Part shown: positions 27,889 through 36,721 of the stretch, in pieces
How positions within the stretch are numbered: position 1 is the first letter of the stretch
How the letters are laid out: each line of letters opens with the position of its first letter
NCBI RefSeq assembly: GCF_040833995.1
Contig: NZ_CP162137.1
Coordinates: 1,515,001 to 1,579,000, forward strand
DNA length: 64,000 bases
Reading direction: 5' to 3'
From: Leptospira sp. WS58.C1
GTDB lineage: Bacteria > Spirochaetota > Leptospiria > Leptospirales > Leptospiraceae
Notes under the pieces: generated by a model
Databases searched by the model: none
Seen by the model: only the letters and a program-made list of their open reading frames with translations
What the model was told of the DNA's origin: nothing
Translations under genes and position numbers: made by a program

Positions 27889-28993
27889 TTGTCGCTTCTC
27901 CTTTGATTCCCCAGCCTTCCGGAGCCTCGAATTTTCCTAAAAGAGTTCCATCAAAATCCACCATATAAGTGGAAACTCGTAAGCCTAATCCGTGTTTGGA
28001 ACAATTTTGTGAAACGATCTCGCAGATCCTTGTGGTGATATAAAAAAGTCCGGATTCTTTACAAATATCTAATACATGTCTTGCTGTATTCGCCGCTTCT
28101 ATACTGGAACAAATAGTCTCCGGGATCTCCAAGGATCTTGCTATATTTGCGAGCATCTTCGTGTTTACGGAGGAGCCGCCTCTATGTGTCATCATGACGC
28201 CGTCAGCCATCTTGGAAAGTTTTCCGATCATACCTACAATGATCAGATGATGGATATCTTCTTTGATCGCGGTCTTGATCCCAGTTCCTATAAAGTCTCC
28301 AACTTGTATAAATGCGATCTCGTTCATATTAGGAAGAAGGTCCATTGCGAACTTTTCTGACTTTCCTCCGGTAGTTAAAACGATGGATTGTTCTCCATAT
28401 TCTCTCGCGACCTGTATCGCCTGTATTACACTTGCCTTATATGCCGCGGTGGAATACGGTTTTACGATCCCGGTAGTACCTAATATTGAGATACCGCCGA
28501 TCAATCCAAGACGTTCGTTCATCGTTTTTTTGGCCATCTCTTGGCCGCCAGGAACGCTGATGGTCACTTCTGCGCCTGAAAATGCGGAACCTATCAGTTC
28601 TTCTAATATCATTTCCGTAATATTCTTTCTAGGAACGGGATTGATTGCAGGTTCTCCGATCTCCAATCCGAGTCCCGCTTTTGTGACGACCGCTACTCCT
28701 TCTCCACCTTTTAATACGATCTTGTTCTCTTGATTTAGTTTTACTTCTGCAGTTAACTCCGCTCCGTGAGTACAATCCGGATCATCTCCTGCGTCCTTGA
28801 TGATACTACAAACAGCAGTATTTTCCGAGATCTCGCAACGTTTCAGTTCGAAGGTGACTTTTCTTTTGTTTGGAAGAGTAGTTTCAATTTCTCTAATGGC
28901 CTGGCCTAAGATAAGGACCCGAGTCGCCGCTTTTGCAGCTGCAGCGGAGCAAGCACCGGTAGTAAATCCTTCTCTTAGCTCCTTGGTTGCCAT
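27881..28993 (-). CDS. cbiD: Cobalt-precorrin-5B C1-methyltransferase CbiD
   Basis: A 370-residue enzyme of the anaerobic route. The N terminus REGFTTGACSAAAAKAATR is the CbiD signature. GLEIGEPAINPVPRKNI, GIVKPYSTAAYKAS, LTTGGKSEKFA and VGMIGKLSKMADGVMMTH also match. It methylates C1 of cobalt-precorrin-5B. It directly abuts the FNR-like gene upstream and overlaps cobH downstream. Confidence 0.97.
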   Translation of the reverse strand: MATKELREGFTTGACSAAAAKAATRVLILGQAIREIETTLPNKRKVTFELKRCEISENTAVCSIIKDAGDDPDCTHGAELTAEVKLNQENKIVLKGGEGVAVVTKAGLGLEIGEPAINPVPRKNITEMILEELIGSAFSGAEVTISVPGGQEMAKKTMNERLGLIGGISILGTTGIVKPYSTAAYKASVIQAIQVAREYGEQSIVLTTGGKSEKFAMDLLPNMNEIAFIQVGDFIGTGIKTAIKEDIHHLIIVGMIGKLSKMADGVMMTHRGGSSVNTKMLANIARSLEIPETICSSIEAANTARHVLDICKESGLFYITTRICEIVSQNCSKHGLGLRVSTYMVDFDGTLLGKFEAPEGWGIKGEATNE

Positions 28994-29749
28994 TTATACT
29001 CCGAAACTTGCGACCGGTGAGGGATTTCTTTGAGTGTTAAAGAATGCTTCCATTCCGATCCTGGATTCTAATGTCCCTAAACGAATTAGTTCGGATCTTA
29101 CTTCCCTTAAAATATTTCCATCTCCGCTTAAAAATGCGTTCTCCGGGACAGTACAGTCTCCCAAAATCGATTTCAAAATTTCTAATACAGCGGAAATCCG
29201 ATCCGGATCGGAAATAGATGGGATCTGGAATATATTCGGAAAATTGGAAATACCCGAGAGGAGATTTCTTAAATCTTTTTCAGAAAGAAAGTCCTCCTCT
29301 TTAGTTTTGAACCAAACCGTTATTGTGCTATCCAAACGGTCTGAGAATTTTTTGGAAAGAAGAAGTCCCGCAAGAGAAGTGATGCCGGTATCCGTTGCCA
29401 GAATGAGAGAAAAACCCGGAGTGGGCCATGTTGGATCTCCTACAAATTTTCCCCAAGGACCTGAATATTCCAGTTCTGCTCCTAATTCTAATTTCGGTAA
29501 AATACTGGAAGCCTTTCCGGTCCCTAAACGTTTCACGCAGATCTGGAAAGAATCCGCTTTAGAATCGGAAGATAAAATGGAATAAGCCCTTTTGATGGAT
29601 TTTCCATCGGCATCGTTACCTAGATTTAGGATAACGTATTGTCCTCCTACAAACTCAAAAGCGGAACCGTCCGATCTTTCAAAACGGTATATATCCGAAG
29701 AAAGACTTATATTTTCCTTATCGATTAATTTTAGAAATTTTTGGCCCAA
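28994..29749 (-). CDS. Ferredoxin-NADP reductase-like flavoprotein within the cobalamin operon
   Basis: A 251-residue protein with an FNR-type fold: FAD-binding beta-barrel (about 1-100, FVGGQYVILNLGN, RAYSILSS) and nucleotide-binding half (about 105-235, FSLILATDTGITSLAGLLLS, FLSGDGNILREVRSELIRLG). The usual GTGxxP loop reads DTGITS. It contains no Fe-S cluster Cys pattern. Expected activity is NAD(P)H-dependent electron transfer. No cobK/cbiJ (precorrin-6A reductase) or cobR lies in the window, so it may serve one of these reductive steps or feed the [2Fe-2S] domain of CbiX. That function is an inference from position only. Confidence 0.8.
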   Translation of the reverse strand: MGQKFLKLIDKENISLSSDIYRFERSDGSAFEFVGGQYVILNLGNDADGKSIKRAYSILSSDSKADSFQICVKRLGTGKASSILPKLELGAELEYSGPWGKFVGDPTWPTPGFSLILATDTGITSLAGLLLSKKFSDRLDSTITVWFKTKEEDFLSEKDLRNLLSGISNFPNIFQIPSISDPDRISAVLEILKSILGDCTVPENAFLSGDGNILREVRSELIRLGTLESRIGMEAFFNTQRNPSPVASFGV

Positions 29750-29758
29750 GGTTTCCTC

Positions 29759-30133
29759 CTAAGAAGGGTAGATCTCATGCACAAAATCGTGCATTTCTTC
29801 CAGATCCAGGTATAAGGTTTGAAAGGCTTTGGCGGAATTTTTCAGATCCAATTCCACTTTTTTAGTAAGAATGAGTAGAGAGGTATAATATCCCGATTTA
29901 GGATCTACTGTAGAAAGTCCCGAAATTTTTTGTTCTAACTCTACCAAACTCGCTTCGAAAAATCGGATCAAGTCCTCAAAGTTATTCGCATTCGTCAAAG
30001 ACTGGATCGGCCCGGGAGAAAAAAGCGCCTCCGGTCCTATTTCATTCTTTTCATGTTGGATAACGGATTCGTCCTTGATACCGAGAACATTCATCATTCC
30101 TAATCTTAAAGCCGCAATTTCATGACACGCCAT
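29759..30133 (-). CDS. DUF3209-type protein of cobalamin clusters
   Basis: A 124-residue protein starting MACHEIAALRLGMMNVLGI, which matches my memory of the DUF3209 family found next to cbiX in several cobalamin clusters, including haloarchaea. It is mostly helical by eye, has one Cys (position 3) followed by His4, and an acidic C terminus. No catalytic motif is recognised. It sits between cbiX and the FNR-like gene with 9-bp gaps on each side. A role in cobalt handling or electron transfer is possible but unproven. Confidence 0.75.
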   Translation of the reverse strand: MACHEIAALRLGMMNVLGIKDESVIQHEKNEIGPEALFSPGPIQSLTNANNFEDLIRFFEASLVELEQKISGLSTVDPKSGYYTSLLILTKKVELDLKNSAKAFQTLYLDLEEMHDFVHEIYPS

Positions 30134-30142
30134 ACTCTATTC

Positions 30143-31333
30143 CTATTGCATAATATTATCAACTAAACGAGAAACCAATCTATCCTGCAAAAGATGTTCC
30201 GAAACAAGATCCTCTGCATCCTCTACACTTACTTTTTGGTACCAGACTCCGTCCGGATAGACAACCACTACTGGACCTTCTCCGCATCTTCCCATACAGG
30301 AAGAGCGGGATATTTTAAAATCCAAATGCCTATCGTTTGATTTTAAAATGGATCTCATACGAGCGACTAAGGCGGAACTTCCTTTGCTTGCGCAGTCTAT
30401 ATTCTCACAAACAAATATATGTTTTTGTAAATTACGATGAGGGAATAAATGAGGAGCTACTTGGTTATGAGTTTCCAGATGACGGATACTCCAAAGAAGA
30501 GCCTTCAATCCTCCCACTTTTTTGGAAAGACCCGGAAGCTGAGCTCTATATTCGCATGTATCGCATGGAAGGGAAAATTTTCCGGAGATACAATCTTGTA
30601 TTCTTTCATCCATGACGGAGAATAGTTCCGGATCGGGACCTAGATAAGAAGAGAGTTCCGTTTTGATCCATGGAAATTTTTCCGAAAAATTTTGTACCAA
30701 GGAAGAGATCTTTTGGATCAGTTTTCCTCCGAATAAAAAGTAGGGGACCACCAGAAGTTTTTCCGGTCTTAATTTGGAAGCCATCTCCAAAGTTTCCGGA
30801 AGTAGAGGGCTGGTGATCCCTATGAAGGAAGGAAGAACAAAGGAGAAATGATTTCCTTCTTGGAATAAACGAACTGTTTTATAAAAATCACCGTTTGCAT
30901 CCGGATCGGAGGAACCCCTATTAACGATGATCACTCCGGTTTTAGAGGATTGTTCTTGGCTTAGAGGTATACATTCTTCCGCACGTTTTCTCAGTAAGGA
31001 TACCATTTTAGAATGGATGCCTAAACTATTCGCAATTTTAAAAATATGGCCCGGAAACTCGGATTTGATCTTATCCAGAACGATCGGAATATCGTTTTTG
31101 ATATGACCGGAAGTGTATAAAAATAAGGGAAATATTATAATATTAGAATATTCTTCGCCAAGATCCCTAAGAGCGGTTTCTATATCCGGTTTTGCAAGTT
31201 CCACATAGGCATGGGAAATTTTCAGGTCCGGACGAGTGAGCGAATAGGCCTCCACTAAGGAAACGAATTCCAAATTGGAATTTTCCTCCCTGCTTCCATG
31301 ACCAAGTACCAGAACCGCAATTTTAGGTTTCAT
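30143..31333 (-). CDS. cbiX: Sirohydrochlorin cobaltochelatase CbiX (long form) with C-terminal [2Fe-2S] thioredoxin-like domain
   Basis: A 396-residue chelatase that inserts Co(II) into sirohydrochlorin, the entry to the cobalt-early route. The first CbiX half (about 1-125) has both expected His residues, His12 in LVLGHGSRE and His77 in YTSGHIKND. The second half (about 130-255) has lost them (VNRGSSDP, YFLFGGKLI) and is probably structural. A Cys-containing linker follows (LPCDTCEYR). The last about 90 residues form a thioredoxin-like ferredoxin domain (FVCENIDCASKGS, SRSSCMGRCGEGPVVVVYPD) with four cluster cysteines. It overlaps cbtA by 4 bp. Confidence 0.94.
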   Translation of the reverse strand: MKPKIAVLVLGHGSREENSNLEFVSLVEAYSLTRPDLKISHAYVELAKPDIETALRDLGEEYSNIIIFPLFLYTSGHIKNDIPIVLDKIKSEFPGHIFKIANSLGIHSKMVSLLRKRAEECIPLSQEQSSKTGVIIVNRGSSDPDANGDFYKTVRLFQEGNHFSFVLPSFIGITSPLLPETLEMASKLRPEKLLVVPYFLFGGKLIQKISSLVQNFSEKFPWIKTELSSYLGPDPELFSVMDERIQDCISGKFSLPCDTCEYRAQLPGLSKKVGGLKALLWSIRHLETHNQVAPHLFPHRNLQKHIFVCENIDCASKGSSALVARMRSILKSNDRHLDFKISRSSCMGRCGEGPVVVVYPDGVWYQKVSVEDAEDLVSEHLLQDRLVSRLVDNIMQ

Positions 31334-32148
31334 TTGAATCCCAATACCTGCCTTGGTTTCAAAAATAGGAAAAATAAAGAGGATAATAGAAACCAGAAGA
31401 TCAGATTTGAGAAGAAGGTCACATATTCGAATTGGATCCTTAATTCTTTTGGAGCCGTAAAATTTTCGGAAATTTTAGGTGTGCCTAGATAGAATGGAAG
31501 TCCTACAAAAAATACGAATATTGCTAGAACGAAGGTCCATTTTAATAGATTATGGATTTTTAAATAAGATAGTATGGTCTGGGATCCTAAAACTCCGATT
31601 AAACTTGAACCAACACATAGAAACCACCAAGCTTGTCTCTCCGGATAATCGTATGCACTTGAAACTCTGCCAGGTAATTCCGGAGGAAGTCCAAGAAATG
31701 GGATCCCAAAGAAGATCAGAAATCCGCCGATCGTACTTAAAATACTTGGAAGGACTGCCTTGGATAGGGAAGGGCTTTCTAAAAATCCGTTCGGAGGGAA
31801 TAATGCCATCCAAACAGAGATCAAAACTCCAAAAGAAATTCCTAATAGAATAGATCCAATGAAAGTCCCAAAATTTCTTTTTTGCCAAAGCTCGTCATCA
31901 ATAGTAGTTTTTTTAGCAGAATTAGATGCCTGTTTTGTATGAGAATGAGATTCTCCATGTGCGTGATAATGGACATGTGTTGAACCGGTATTCGATTTTT
32001 CTGATATAGATTTGGATTCGAACTTCTCCGCTTCTAAGATCAGAGGAAGATTCCATACACAAACCAAAATCCCTAAAATAAGACCTGATACTAGACCGGA
32101 AAATATCCCGGTCCGTAATAGGTGATAAAATCCGGATCTTAGTGGCAT
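31330..32148 (-). CDS. cbtA: Cobalt transporter subunit CbtA
   Basis: A 272-residue membrane protein with about six hydrophobic segments. A His-rich metal-binding loop lies between the first two (His at 58, 60, 62, 64, 68, 70 in THVHYHAHGESHSH). CbtA proteins pair with the small CbtB in cobalt uptake under cobalamin riboswitches, exactly as here. LPPELPGRVSSAYDYPERQ matches the family's conserved periplasmic loop. Cobalt supply to the adjacent CbiX is the likely job. It overlaps cbtB by 10 bp and cbiX by 4 bp. Confidence 0.93.
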   Translation of the reverse strand: MPLRSGFYHLLRTGIFSGLVSGLILGILVCVWNLPLILEAEKFESKSISEKSNTGSTHVHYHAHGESHSHTKQASNSAKKTTIDDELWQKRNFGTFIGSILLGISFGVLISVWMALFPPNGFLESPSLSKAVLPSILSTIGGFLIFFGIPFLGLPPELPGRVSSAYDYPERQAWWFLCVGSSLIGVLGSQTILSYLKIHNLLKWTFVLAIFVFFVGLPFYLGTPKISENFTAPKELRIQFEYVTFFSNLIFWFLLSSLFFLFLKPRQVLGFK

Positions 32149-32321
32149 GGAAAGCCCGTAGAATGTCTTATATCATGGAAAGTATCGTGCAAATACACCA
32201 TCGGTTCCAAGCCTACGGTATAGATCGTAGAGATAGCAAGCAACGCAACCAAAGCTAGAACGGAACCTCTAAGCCATAACTTGGCTCCCGAAAAATCCTT
32301 CGAAACGGAGATCGAGCGCAT
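32139..32321 (-). CDS. cbtB: Cobalt transporter subunit CbtB (first gene of the cobalamin operon)
   Basis: A 60-residue single-span membrane protein (hydrophobic segment about 18-38) ending in the CbtB signature HDTFHDIRHSTGFPCH, whose His and Cys residues probably bind cobalt. The start is set at ATG 32321 because AGGAGGG lies 6 nt upstream. The frame is open to a TTG 11 codons earlier, but that start lacks a ribosome site and would exceed the family length. It is preceded by the cobalamin riboswitch. Confidence 0.93.
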   Translation of the reverse strand: MRSISVSKDFSGAKLWLRGSVLALVALLAISTIYTVGLEPMVYLHDTFHDIRHSTGFPCH

Positions 32322-32469
32322 AAAAATCCCTCCTAAGAGATCTTCACCTAACAAGATATAAACGATATTCGGGCATAAAAGAGTACACCTTAGTATCGTA
32401 TGAACAAAAATGTTGAGTTTAGTTACGTAACCGTCTTACATCCGAGATCGGATCACGTAGCTTCAGGAT

Positions 32470-32630
32470 TTTTGTAAGGTCGTTTTCTGACTCGAGATCG
32501 TCCTACTCGGCACGTCTTCCCAGGTTTTACACCCAGTGACATCTTGTGCCTTTTGTCCCTCTTACAGCGGCGGGTACCGTGACGGAATTGCACCGTCTTC
32601 CCATAGATGAGGCCATCTATGTTCCTACAA
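32470..32630 (-). promoter_or_regulatory. Cobalamin riboswitch heading the 20-gene cobalamin operon
   Basis: On the - strand the leader reads AGGAACATAGATGG, then GGGAAGACGGTGCAATTCC, then ACCCGCCGCTGTAAGAGGGA, then GTCACTGGG, and finally GAGTCAGAAAACGACC as the B12-box. This is the canonical order of conserved blocks in the cobalamin riboswitch. About 150 nt of further leader, including an ATCCGA/TCGGAT hairpin at about 32447-32460 that may belong to the expression platform, separate it from cbtB. It probably represses the whole run to 13835 when adenosylcobalamin is abundant. Confidence 0.95.
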
Positions 32631-32706
32631 AAATAGACTGAGATTCCAAGATCTATTTAGCTGAATGATTTTGTATAGTATTTTATTTTTGAACGAATAA
32701 AATTCT

Positions 32707-33699
32707 TTAAACCGCACCCCTCCCTTTTTGGCTCGCGAGATACACATGTTTTCTCGCTCTCATCACGTCTCCTAAAGGGCGATGCTCCATTAAAGCTTCC
32801 CAAGGATCAAAAATTGTATCTTCGATCTTTTTCTGTAAAGAAAGACCATGCTCCGATGCAAAATCCTGAGTTGGGATCGTAAGAGTTGCGAGAGTTACGT
32901 AAGGCGCTTCCGATTCAGGCCAATTCACGGAAGCGTCTTCGATCGGTGTTGTTTTTTCATCCGTAAAAAATTGGACTTGGAATGTATATACCAATTGGCC
33001 TTCGGAAAGTTTTGCTCCCATATCACCGGCCCAATCTTTAGAGGCATCTTTGCTCGGTGTCCTATCGGTAGGGGGAAGTAGCCTGACTCTACATGCATAA
33101 GGTCCGAATGCGATAGGCGCCGCACTATAAAAAGGCTCCGTTGCAAATCCGCTAAAAGGTTTATTAAAACTTTTTGATACTTTTTTGATCCTTGCGAATG
33201 CTCCGAAAAATCCGTAAGTGGAAAAAAGATATTTTAGTAAAGGACCGCCACCTTTTGCGGCTGCGGTAACCACACCCACAAACTCGTCACTTTTAGGAGA
33301 AGAGAACGCTTCCAAATTAATGAGAAGAAAATCCTGAGCGGAAGTATTACCGTTTTGTAATGCGCTCGGGCCGTTCACTCCTAAGATCTTTAACGCAAAT
33401 CCCCTGATATCTCCCGTGGTATCCGGCTGTATTTTCATACTTCCGCTGGAAAGACGGATCCAAACGTCTTTTGTTCCGGGGGTTGCAAACAGACCTTGTT
33501 TTGTATAATCCGGAATATTCGATAAAACTTCGAACTTTGCCTCTAGTCCTAAGATCTGCTTTCTATGTAATGTGCGGCCTTTTCCGAATTTGGAGGAATT
33601 CACTTTTTGGATCTTTTGGAACGCTTTTACATATTCTGCAAAACGAATCTCTTCGTCCGGGGCGATATCTTCTTTCCAATCCTTGCTAATCGGTTTCAT
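32707..33699 (-). CDS. Small catalase-family haem protein (mini-catalase / SrpA-like)
   Basis: A 330-residue protein of the shortened catalase family. The distal His is His45 (GRTLHRKQ), the core includes FALKILGVNG and DFLLINLEAF, and a C-terminal haem-ligand Tyr is likely in RKHVYLASQKGRG. It lacks the usual catalase C-terminal extension and signal peptide. Members are associated with peroxide or organic-peroxide turnover rather than high-rate catalase activity. It ends just downstream of the riboswitch leader of the cobalamin operon and is 28 bp from the short-chain dehydrogenase gene, which is upstream on the same strand, so the two may be cotranscribed. Confidence 0.85.
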   Translation of the reverse strand: MKPISKDWKEDIAPDEEIRFAEYVKAFQKIQKVNSSKFGKGRTLHRKQILGLEAKFEVLSNIPDYTKQGLFATPGTKDVWIRLSSGSMKIQPDTTGDIRGFALKILGVNGPSALQNGNTSAQDFLLINLEAFSSPKSDEFVGVVTAAAKGGGPLLKYLFSTYGFFGAFARIKKVSKSFNKPFSGFATEPFYSAAPIAFGPYACRVRLLPPTDRTPSKDASKDWAGDMGAKLSEGQLVYTFQVQFFTDEKTTPIEDASVNWPESEAPYVTLATLTIPTQDFASEHGLSLQKKIEDTIFDPWEALMEHRPLGDVMRARKHVYLASQKGRGAV

Positions 33700-33727
33700 A
33701 AAGTCTCCTTAAGAATGAATCCTTAGT

Positions 33728-34579
33728 TTATACTTCTTTTTTCTTATTCAGTCTGGACTGAGCGGATTTTAATTCGGAATCCGTCAGTTTAATACTGAAT
33801 TCCGGAAAATGTCTAAATAGAAAATATTGCAGCCAAGAATCCCAACCGGTATATCCGATGAACTTTTTGTTCGGGATCCATTTTAAGATTGCCTTTGCTA
33901 CCGAATCGATCGCATGTATTCTGTTCAATGCGGAACCCATTTCTATTTCCTTGCTCAATTCGGGTTTATCCGTGTTTTCTTTTTCCAACCCCGGAGTATC
34001 CGTCGTAGGTGGAAGGAATAATTTTACCTTTACTCCATGAAGCATCATTTCTTGGCGAAATCCCTGAGCAAAACCTACGATAGCAAACTTACTGGCGGAA
34101 TAAGCTCCGTAACCGTAGATAGAAAAGAAGGCCAATGTAGACGCTAAGAATACGATCTCCCCGTTTTTTTGTTTGGCAAAATGGTCCCTGAATGCAAGAG
34201 CTCCGTTTACATGACCGAAATAGTTCACATCCATTAGATTTCTGTAAACTTCTTCATCTAGGTCAGAAGCTTCTCCCGCTTTTGCAAATCCGCTACTACA
34301 AATTAGAAGGTCTAATCCTCCTAAGGTTTGGATTGCCTTTTTGGCTTCTTTTTCTAAGGCTTTTTTATCCGAAACATCCAAAACTGCGTATCCGAAAACT
34401 GCTGTTGGAGCTCCTACGGCCTTCAATTCTTCGACAGTTTTTTCTAAGTTGGATTTTCCTCTGGCGGAAACGATTACACTTGCTCCTGCTTTGGCTAATT
34501 CTATCGCAATTCCCTTACCTATACCTGCGGATCCGCCTGTGATAAATACTTTTTTACCTTTGTATCTGCTGAATGACAT
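33728..34579 (-). CDS. Short-chain dehydrogenase/reductase, resembling 3-ketodihydrosphingosine reductase
   Basis: A 283-residue Rossmann oxidoreductase. The cofactor motif is TGGSAGIGKGIA (about 14-25), with SARGKSN suggesting NADP(H). The catalytic residues are Ser (FLASTLAFFS) and YSASK. The C-terminal stretch (KFIGYTGWDSWLQYFLFRHFP) is hydrophobic, as in KDSR-like enzymes. Substrate is not established; a lipid ketone is plausible. It is divergent from the Crp/Fnr regulator at 34767, which could control it. Confidence 0.85.
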   Translation of the reverse strand: MSFSRYKGKKVFITGGSAGIGKGIAIELAKAGASVIVSARGKSNLEKTVEELKAVGAPTAVFGYAVLDVSDKKALEKEAKKAIQTLGGLDLLICSSGFAKAGEASDLDEEVYRNLMDVNYFGHVNGALAFRDHFAKQKNGEIVFLASTLAFFSIYGYGAYSASKFAIVGFAQGFRQEMMLHGVKVKLFLPPTTDTPGLEKENTDKPELSKEIEMGSALNRIHAIDSVAKAILKWIPNKKFIGYTGWDSWLQYFLFRHFPEFSIKLTDSELKSAQSRLNKKKEV

Positions 34580-34766
34580 GTTGAAAAATTCTCTTCGATG
34601 CGGGCAAGATTTCCCTTTTTAGGAAACTATTCAATCTAATTCGAAACTTTTTACGGAAAGAATTAGAGAACTTGTTCCAAAATCTTAAATTCCCGGTTTG
34701 ATCCCAAAACAAATCTTGCCTTTTCTTTCCTATGATACTGAATACGGGAGAATTCAAGGCATCACG

Positions 34767-35354
34767 ATGCAGGATATACCTCTTCTGGAAAATATAAAAA
34801 AGAAGATCCCAAGTTTGGAGAAAAATTGGGACCGTTATTCTTCCATGTTAAAGGAAAGGAAGGTTCCGCCAAAAACCGTACTTATCAAAAGAGGGGCTTA
34901 TACCAAAAACATATTCATCGTTAAAAAAGGATGTCTACGGTTGAAATTCGAGGATAGAGGAAGGGATATCACGATCGCATTTTTTCCTGAGAATCGAGCA
35001 ATCACTTCCATTCATAGTTATAGAGGAACTTATAAGGATAGCTTACTTAGTGTGGAAAGTATCGAACCCACGGAATTACTGATCCTGAGCGGGGAAGATG
35101 CGGCGATCATTTATAAAGAGAACGAAGGGGTCCGGGATTTTTTACTGGAATATGTAGCCGAAAGATTCGATACCTATATGAATTTATTTTTATCAAGGAT
35201 CAGGGATAGTCCGGAACAAAGGTATTTGAATCTGATTAAGGAGCAGCCCGATATTGCAAATCGTATTCCTCAACATTATATCGCTTCTTTTTTGGGGATT
35301 ACCCCCGTGTCCCTAAGTAGGATCAGAAATCGGATCTGGAAGGAACAAAAATAA
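34767..35354 (+). CDS. Crp/Fnr-family transcription regulator
   Basis: A 195-residue regulator with an N-terminal cyclic-nucleotide-binding-like beta barrel (about 20-125, TVLIKRGAYTKNIFIVKKGCLRLKF) and a C-terminal HTH (about 155-195, YIASFLGITPVSLSRIRNRIW). The fold start and the ATG at 34767 agree, with CAAGG about 7 nt upstream. The frame continues to a TTG at 34698 without a ribosome site. HTH sequence GITPVSLSRIR is the type found in many Bacteroidetes and spirochaete Crp-like proteins. No Fe-S cysteines or classic cAMP residues are seen, so the ligand is unknown. It is divergent from the SDR/catalase pair. Confidence 0.88.
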   Translation: MQDIPLLENIKKKIPSLEKNWDRYSSMLKERKVPPKTVLIKRGAYTKNIFIVKKGCLRLKFEDRGRDITIAFFPENRAITSIHSYRGTYKDSLLSVESIEPTELLILSGEDAAIIYKENEGVRDFLLEYVAERFDTYMNLFLSRIRDSPEQRYLNLIKEQPDIANRIPQHYIASFLGITPVSLSRIRNRIWKEQK

Positions 35355-35390
35355 ACTTATCATAAACCGAAAAAATTGCCGAGGCCTCCT

Positions 35391-36569
35391 CTATTCCAAA
35401 ACCGGTAGGAAAACTGAAAATTTCGTTCCGGATCCAAGTTCACTTTCTACCTTGATCTTACCTTTATGATTTTCTAAAATTCCATAAGCGATAGAAAGCC
35501 CTAAACCTGTTCCTTTGCCTGGCTCTTTAGTGGTAAAGAAAGGGTCGAAAATTTTGCGGATCGTTTTTCTGTCTATCCCTGTTCCGCTATCTAGAATTTC
35601 TATCACCGCGGTCTTTTGGGTCTTTTCCGGAGAAATAAATTTTCCTTCTTCCATTCTTAATCGTATGGAAAGTAATCCGCCGTTAGGCATGGCGTCTTTT
35701 GCATTTAAGAATAAGTTTAGAAAAACCTGATGGATTTGGTTATGATCTGCCTGTACAAGGATTGGATCCTGAGGTAGGTCGGAAATCACCCGAATAGATT
35801 TAGGAAAAGTGGAAGATGCGATATGGATCGCTTCTAAGAGTAGATCATTTGCGATCGAAGGTTTAAGATCCGACTCTACCTTTCTTGCCAAGGTCAAAAG
35901 TTGTTTGATCAGGGAAGAACCTCTTTCCGCAGTCTTTTTTATGATTTCAGAATATTGTAAAATTTTTTCCGGATGCTCCGAATTTTTCTCTAGGAGGGTC
36001 GTGTAACCCAAGACTACCGTCAGGATATTATTAAAATCATGGGCCACTCCTCCCGCCAAGGAGCCAATCGATTCCATTCTTTGAGAATGTATGAGTTGCT
36101 TTTCTAATTCATGATGTTTAGTAATATCTTGAAATTGAATGGCGAAATAATTCGGGTTACCCGTTTGGTTCCGTATTAAGGTTACATCGATTTGGACCCA
36201 AAGAAGGTGTCCATCTTTATGAATGTATCTTTTTTTTCTTTTGAAACTAGGGGTTGGTCCGTTCGAAAATTGATCGATGGAACTTATATCTTCCTCGGTT
36301 TCATCCGCGTGGGTGATCGAATCAAGGCTAATTCCGATCAATTCATTTTCTGAATATCCTAAAATTTGAGAAAGCGCAGGATTTGAACTGATAAATTTTC
36401 CATCCAATGATACGATCGCAAATCCATTCGGAGAATGATATAGTATATTCTTAAATTGAGCCGCCTGACAAAACCATTCGTCCAAACCTATTTCTTTGGG
36501 CAAAAAGTCCTTTTCTAAAAAATCGGAAGGCTGGTTTATTTTTGGAGGAATTTCATCGCAGTGTTGCAT
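35391..36569 (-). CDS. PAS-domain sensor histidine kinase
   Basis: A 392-residue soluble kinase. The PAS domain (about 38-150) includes SPNGFAIVSLDGKFISSNPALS and the PAC-type YFAIQFQDITKH. The HisKA domain has GSLAGGVAHDFNNILTVVLGY with acceptor His177, and the ATPase part shows NLFLNAKDAMP, DSGTGID and [13 protein letters not shown]. The VAHDFNN form is that of NtrB-like kinases. No response regulator is adjacent. It converges with the Crp/Fnr gene and lies downstream of the porin on the same strand, after a strong terminator, so it is an independent unit. Confidence 0.92.
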   Translation of the reverse strand: MQHCDEIPPKINQPSDFLEKDFLPKEIGLDEWFCQAAQFKNILYHSPNGFAIVSLDGKFISSNPALSQILGYSENELIGISLDSITHADETEEDISSIDQFSNGPTPSFKRKKRYIHKDGHLLWVQIDVTLIRNQTGNPNYFAIQFQDITKHHELEKQLIHSQRMESIGSLAGGVAHDFNNILTVVLGYTTLLEKNSEHPEKILQYSEIIKKTAERGSSLIKQLLTLARKVESDLKPSIANDLLLEAIHIASSTFPKSIRVISDLPQDPILVQADHNQIHQVFLNLFLNAKDAMPNGGLLSIRLRMEEGKFISPEKTQKTAVIEILDSGTGIDRKTIRKIFDPFFTTKEPGKGTGLGLSIAYGILENHKGKIKVESELGSGTKFSVFLPVLE

Positions 36570-36721
36570 ATCCTTTCTCTTCCATATTCTGTATGACAGA
36601 GAAAGGTAGAGTTTTCATCTTAACTATTGTTAATAAATTATGTAACAATTTTAAGACCCTTTGGACAGCTAATCATAGTCTAACTTACCCTAGTTGATTA
36701 TACTATTCGAGACTTTTCAAT

